In this document: in pieces, positions 49,488 through 50,087 of the stretch
How the letters are laid out: each line of letters starts with the position of its first letter
Numbering within the stretch: position 1 is the stretch's first letter
DNA from: Alphaproteobacteria bacterium
GTDB taxonomy: Bacteria; Pseudomonadota; Alphaproteobacteria; Rickettsiales; UBA3002
NCBI GenBank assembly: GCA_022841525.1
Contig: JALHRI010000010.1
Coordinates: 1-50,087 of the forward strand
Length of the DNA: 50,087 nt
Reading direction: 5' to 3'
Translations under genes and position numbers: made by a program
The notes under the pieces: model-generated
What the model was told of the DNA's origin: nothing
The model's database searches: none
Seen by the model: only the letters and a program-made list of their open reading frames with translations

Positions 49488-49940
49488 ATGAACGATAGTG
49501 AGCATATGCACGCGCTCATCGCGCTGGCTGAGCGTGCGGCGCGCGCTGGCGAAGTGCCGGTGGCCGCAGCGATCATCGATGCGCACGGCGCGGTGCTTTC
49601 CATGCGCCATAACGAGGTGGAGGCGCGGCGCGACGCCACTGCCCACGCCGAGCTGCTGGCGATTCAGGAAGCCTGTGCGGGGCGCGGCGAAAAATATCTG
49701 ACAGATTGTACGCTGATGGTGACGCTTGAGCCATGCGCCATGTGCGCGCAGGCGGCGGCGCATGCCAAAATTGGTCGTGTCGTCTTCGGGGCGTATGACG
49801 CCAAAAGCGGCGGCGTGGAGCACGGCGCGCGGGTGTTTTCGCACGCGACCTGTCACCACCTGCCCGAAATCATCGGCGGTGTGCAGGAAACCCCCTGCGC
49901 CGCACTGCTCAAGGATTTTTTTCAATCACGGCGGGGGTAA
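49488..49940 (+). CDS. tadA: tRNA-specific adenosine deaminase
   Basis: TadA deaminates adenosine 34 to inosine in tRNA-Arg(ACG). The 150-residue protein has the zinc-dependent deaminase set: HAE at residues 53-55 and PCAMC with cysteines 83 and 86, plus GEVPVAAAI and the C-terminal GGVQETPCAALLKDFFQSRR that grips the anticodon loop in characterised enzymes. The guanine/cytosine deaminase relatives are an alternative, but the C-terminal helix and size favour TadA. It starts six bases after sspB, so probably co-transcribed. Confidence 0.92.
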   Translation: MNDSEHMHALIALAERAARAGEVPVAAAIIDAHGAVLSMRHNEVEARRDATAHAELLAIQEACAGRGEKYLTDCTLMVTLEPCAMCAQAAAHAKIGRVVFGAYDAKSGGVEHGARVFSHATCHHLPEIIGGVQETPCAALLKDFFQSRRG

Positions 49941-49948
49941 GGCATATA

Positions 49949-50087
49949 TTAACCCGCTATTTCGATACCCTTGCCTCGAGGGTTCTCTAGCTGCGCGCCC
50001 TGAACTTTTGTTGATGGCGGGAAGATTTTATCCAGCTGCGCTTTGACTTCTTGCTCCACGTATTGTCCTTTAGCGATTGCGAATTCC
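49949..50087 (-). CDS. 3' end of an unidentified gene cut by window edge
   Basis: On the minus strand an open frame enters from the right edge and stops with TAA at 49951-49949. The visible 45 residues include AIAKGQYVEQEVKAQLDKIF, then a proline-rich PPSTKV, and end ENPRGKGIEIAG. I do not recognise the family from this fragment. The frame is convergent with tadA with only eight bases between the two stop codons, an arrangement common for real genes here. Confidence 0.45.
   Translation of the reverse strand, partial: EFAIAKGQYVEQEVKAQLDKIFPPSTKVQGAQLENPRGKGIEIAG

Overview
The window reads as one chromosomal segment of an alphaproteobacterium. The evidence is a circularly permuted, two-piece tmRNA gene, an alpha-type SspB next to it, a DUF3576 lipoprotein, the apbC-hflK-hflC-degP order, the lptF/lptG pair divergent from pepA-holC, and a dense set of alphaproteobacterial-type housekeeping enzymes. 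Base composition is moderately GC-rich by eye (not computed). Three large orphan genes and one partial orphan are visibly richer in A+T. I cannot name the genus; a free-living or predatory lineage such as Micavibrio-like bacteria is only a guess. The organism makes its own branched-chain amino acids, haem, LPS and peptidoglycan precursors and carries a MotAB-type motor pair, which argues against a highly reduced endosymbiont.

Layout. 1-5.1 kb: end of an orphan gene, hemF divergent from a DUF3576 lipoprotein plus hemH with an FNR-type box between them, a lone prepilin and a YbjN-like protein. 5.1-11.8 kb: mltA, then the 2-oxoglutarate dehydrogenase operon sucA-sucB-lpdA. 11.8-20.6 kb: holC and pepA (minus) facing lptF-lptG, then lptD-surA-rsmA, an envelope-assembly block. 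20.6-25.4 kb (minus): gmk, a copper-delivery pair (PCu(A)C, Sco), murA, dcd and an agmatine deiminase-like gene. 25.4-25.8 kb: a small four-helix-bundle (23S rRNA IVS-type) gene boxed between inverted arrays of a 7-bp repeat. 25.8-34.9 kb: uvrC, an SDR, a CPA2/Kef antiporter, an A+T-rich orphan, an RsuA/RluB-type pseudouridine synthase, a PuuD-like hydrolase and motA-motB. 35-42.7 kb: ilvB (with an extra N-terminal HTH-like domain) and ilvN, apbC, hflK-hflC and degP. 42.8-50.1 kb: two large unknown genes, each preceded by a Pho-box-like sequence, flanking serB/miaA; then tmRNA, sspB and tadA.

The most unusual layer is repetitive DNA between, and even inside, housekeeping genes. Degenerate tandem arrays with 7-bp (once 8-bp) periodicity sit at gene ends (hemF, the Kef gene, ilvB), inside hemH twice in frame, and on both sides of the four-helix-bundle gene. 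At that locus the arrays begin within a few bases of the neighbouring stop codon and run into the start codon. A second layer is long imperfect palindromes: three copies of one family and single copies of others. Together with the Pho-controlled HD-like orphan, the HTH-acetolactate synthase fusion and the duplicated ANDN motif in the tmRNA tag, these are the best places to look for new biology.
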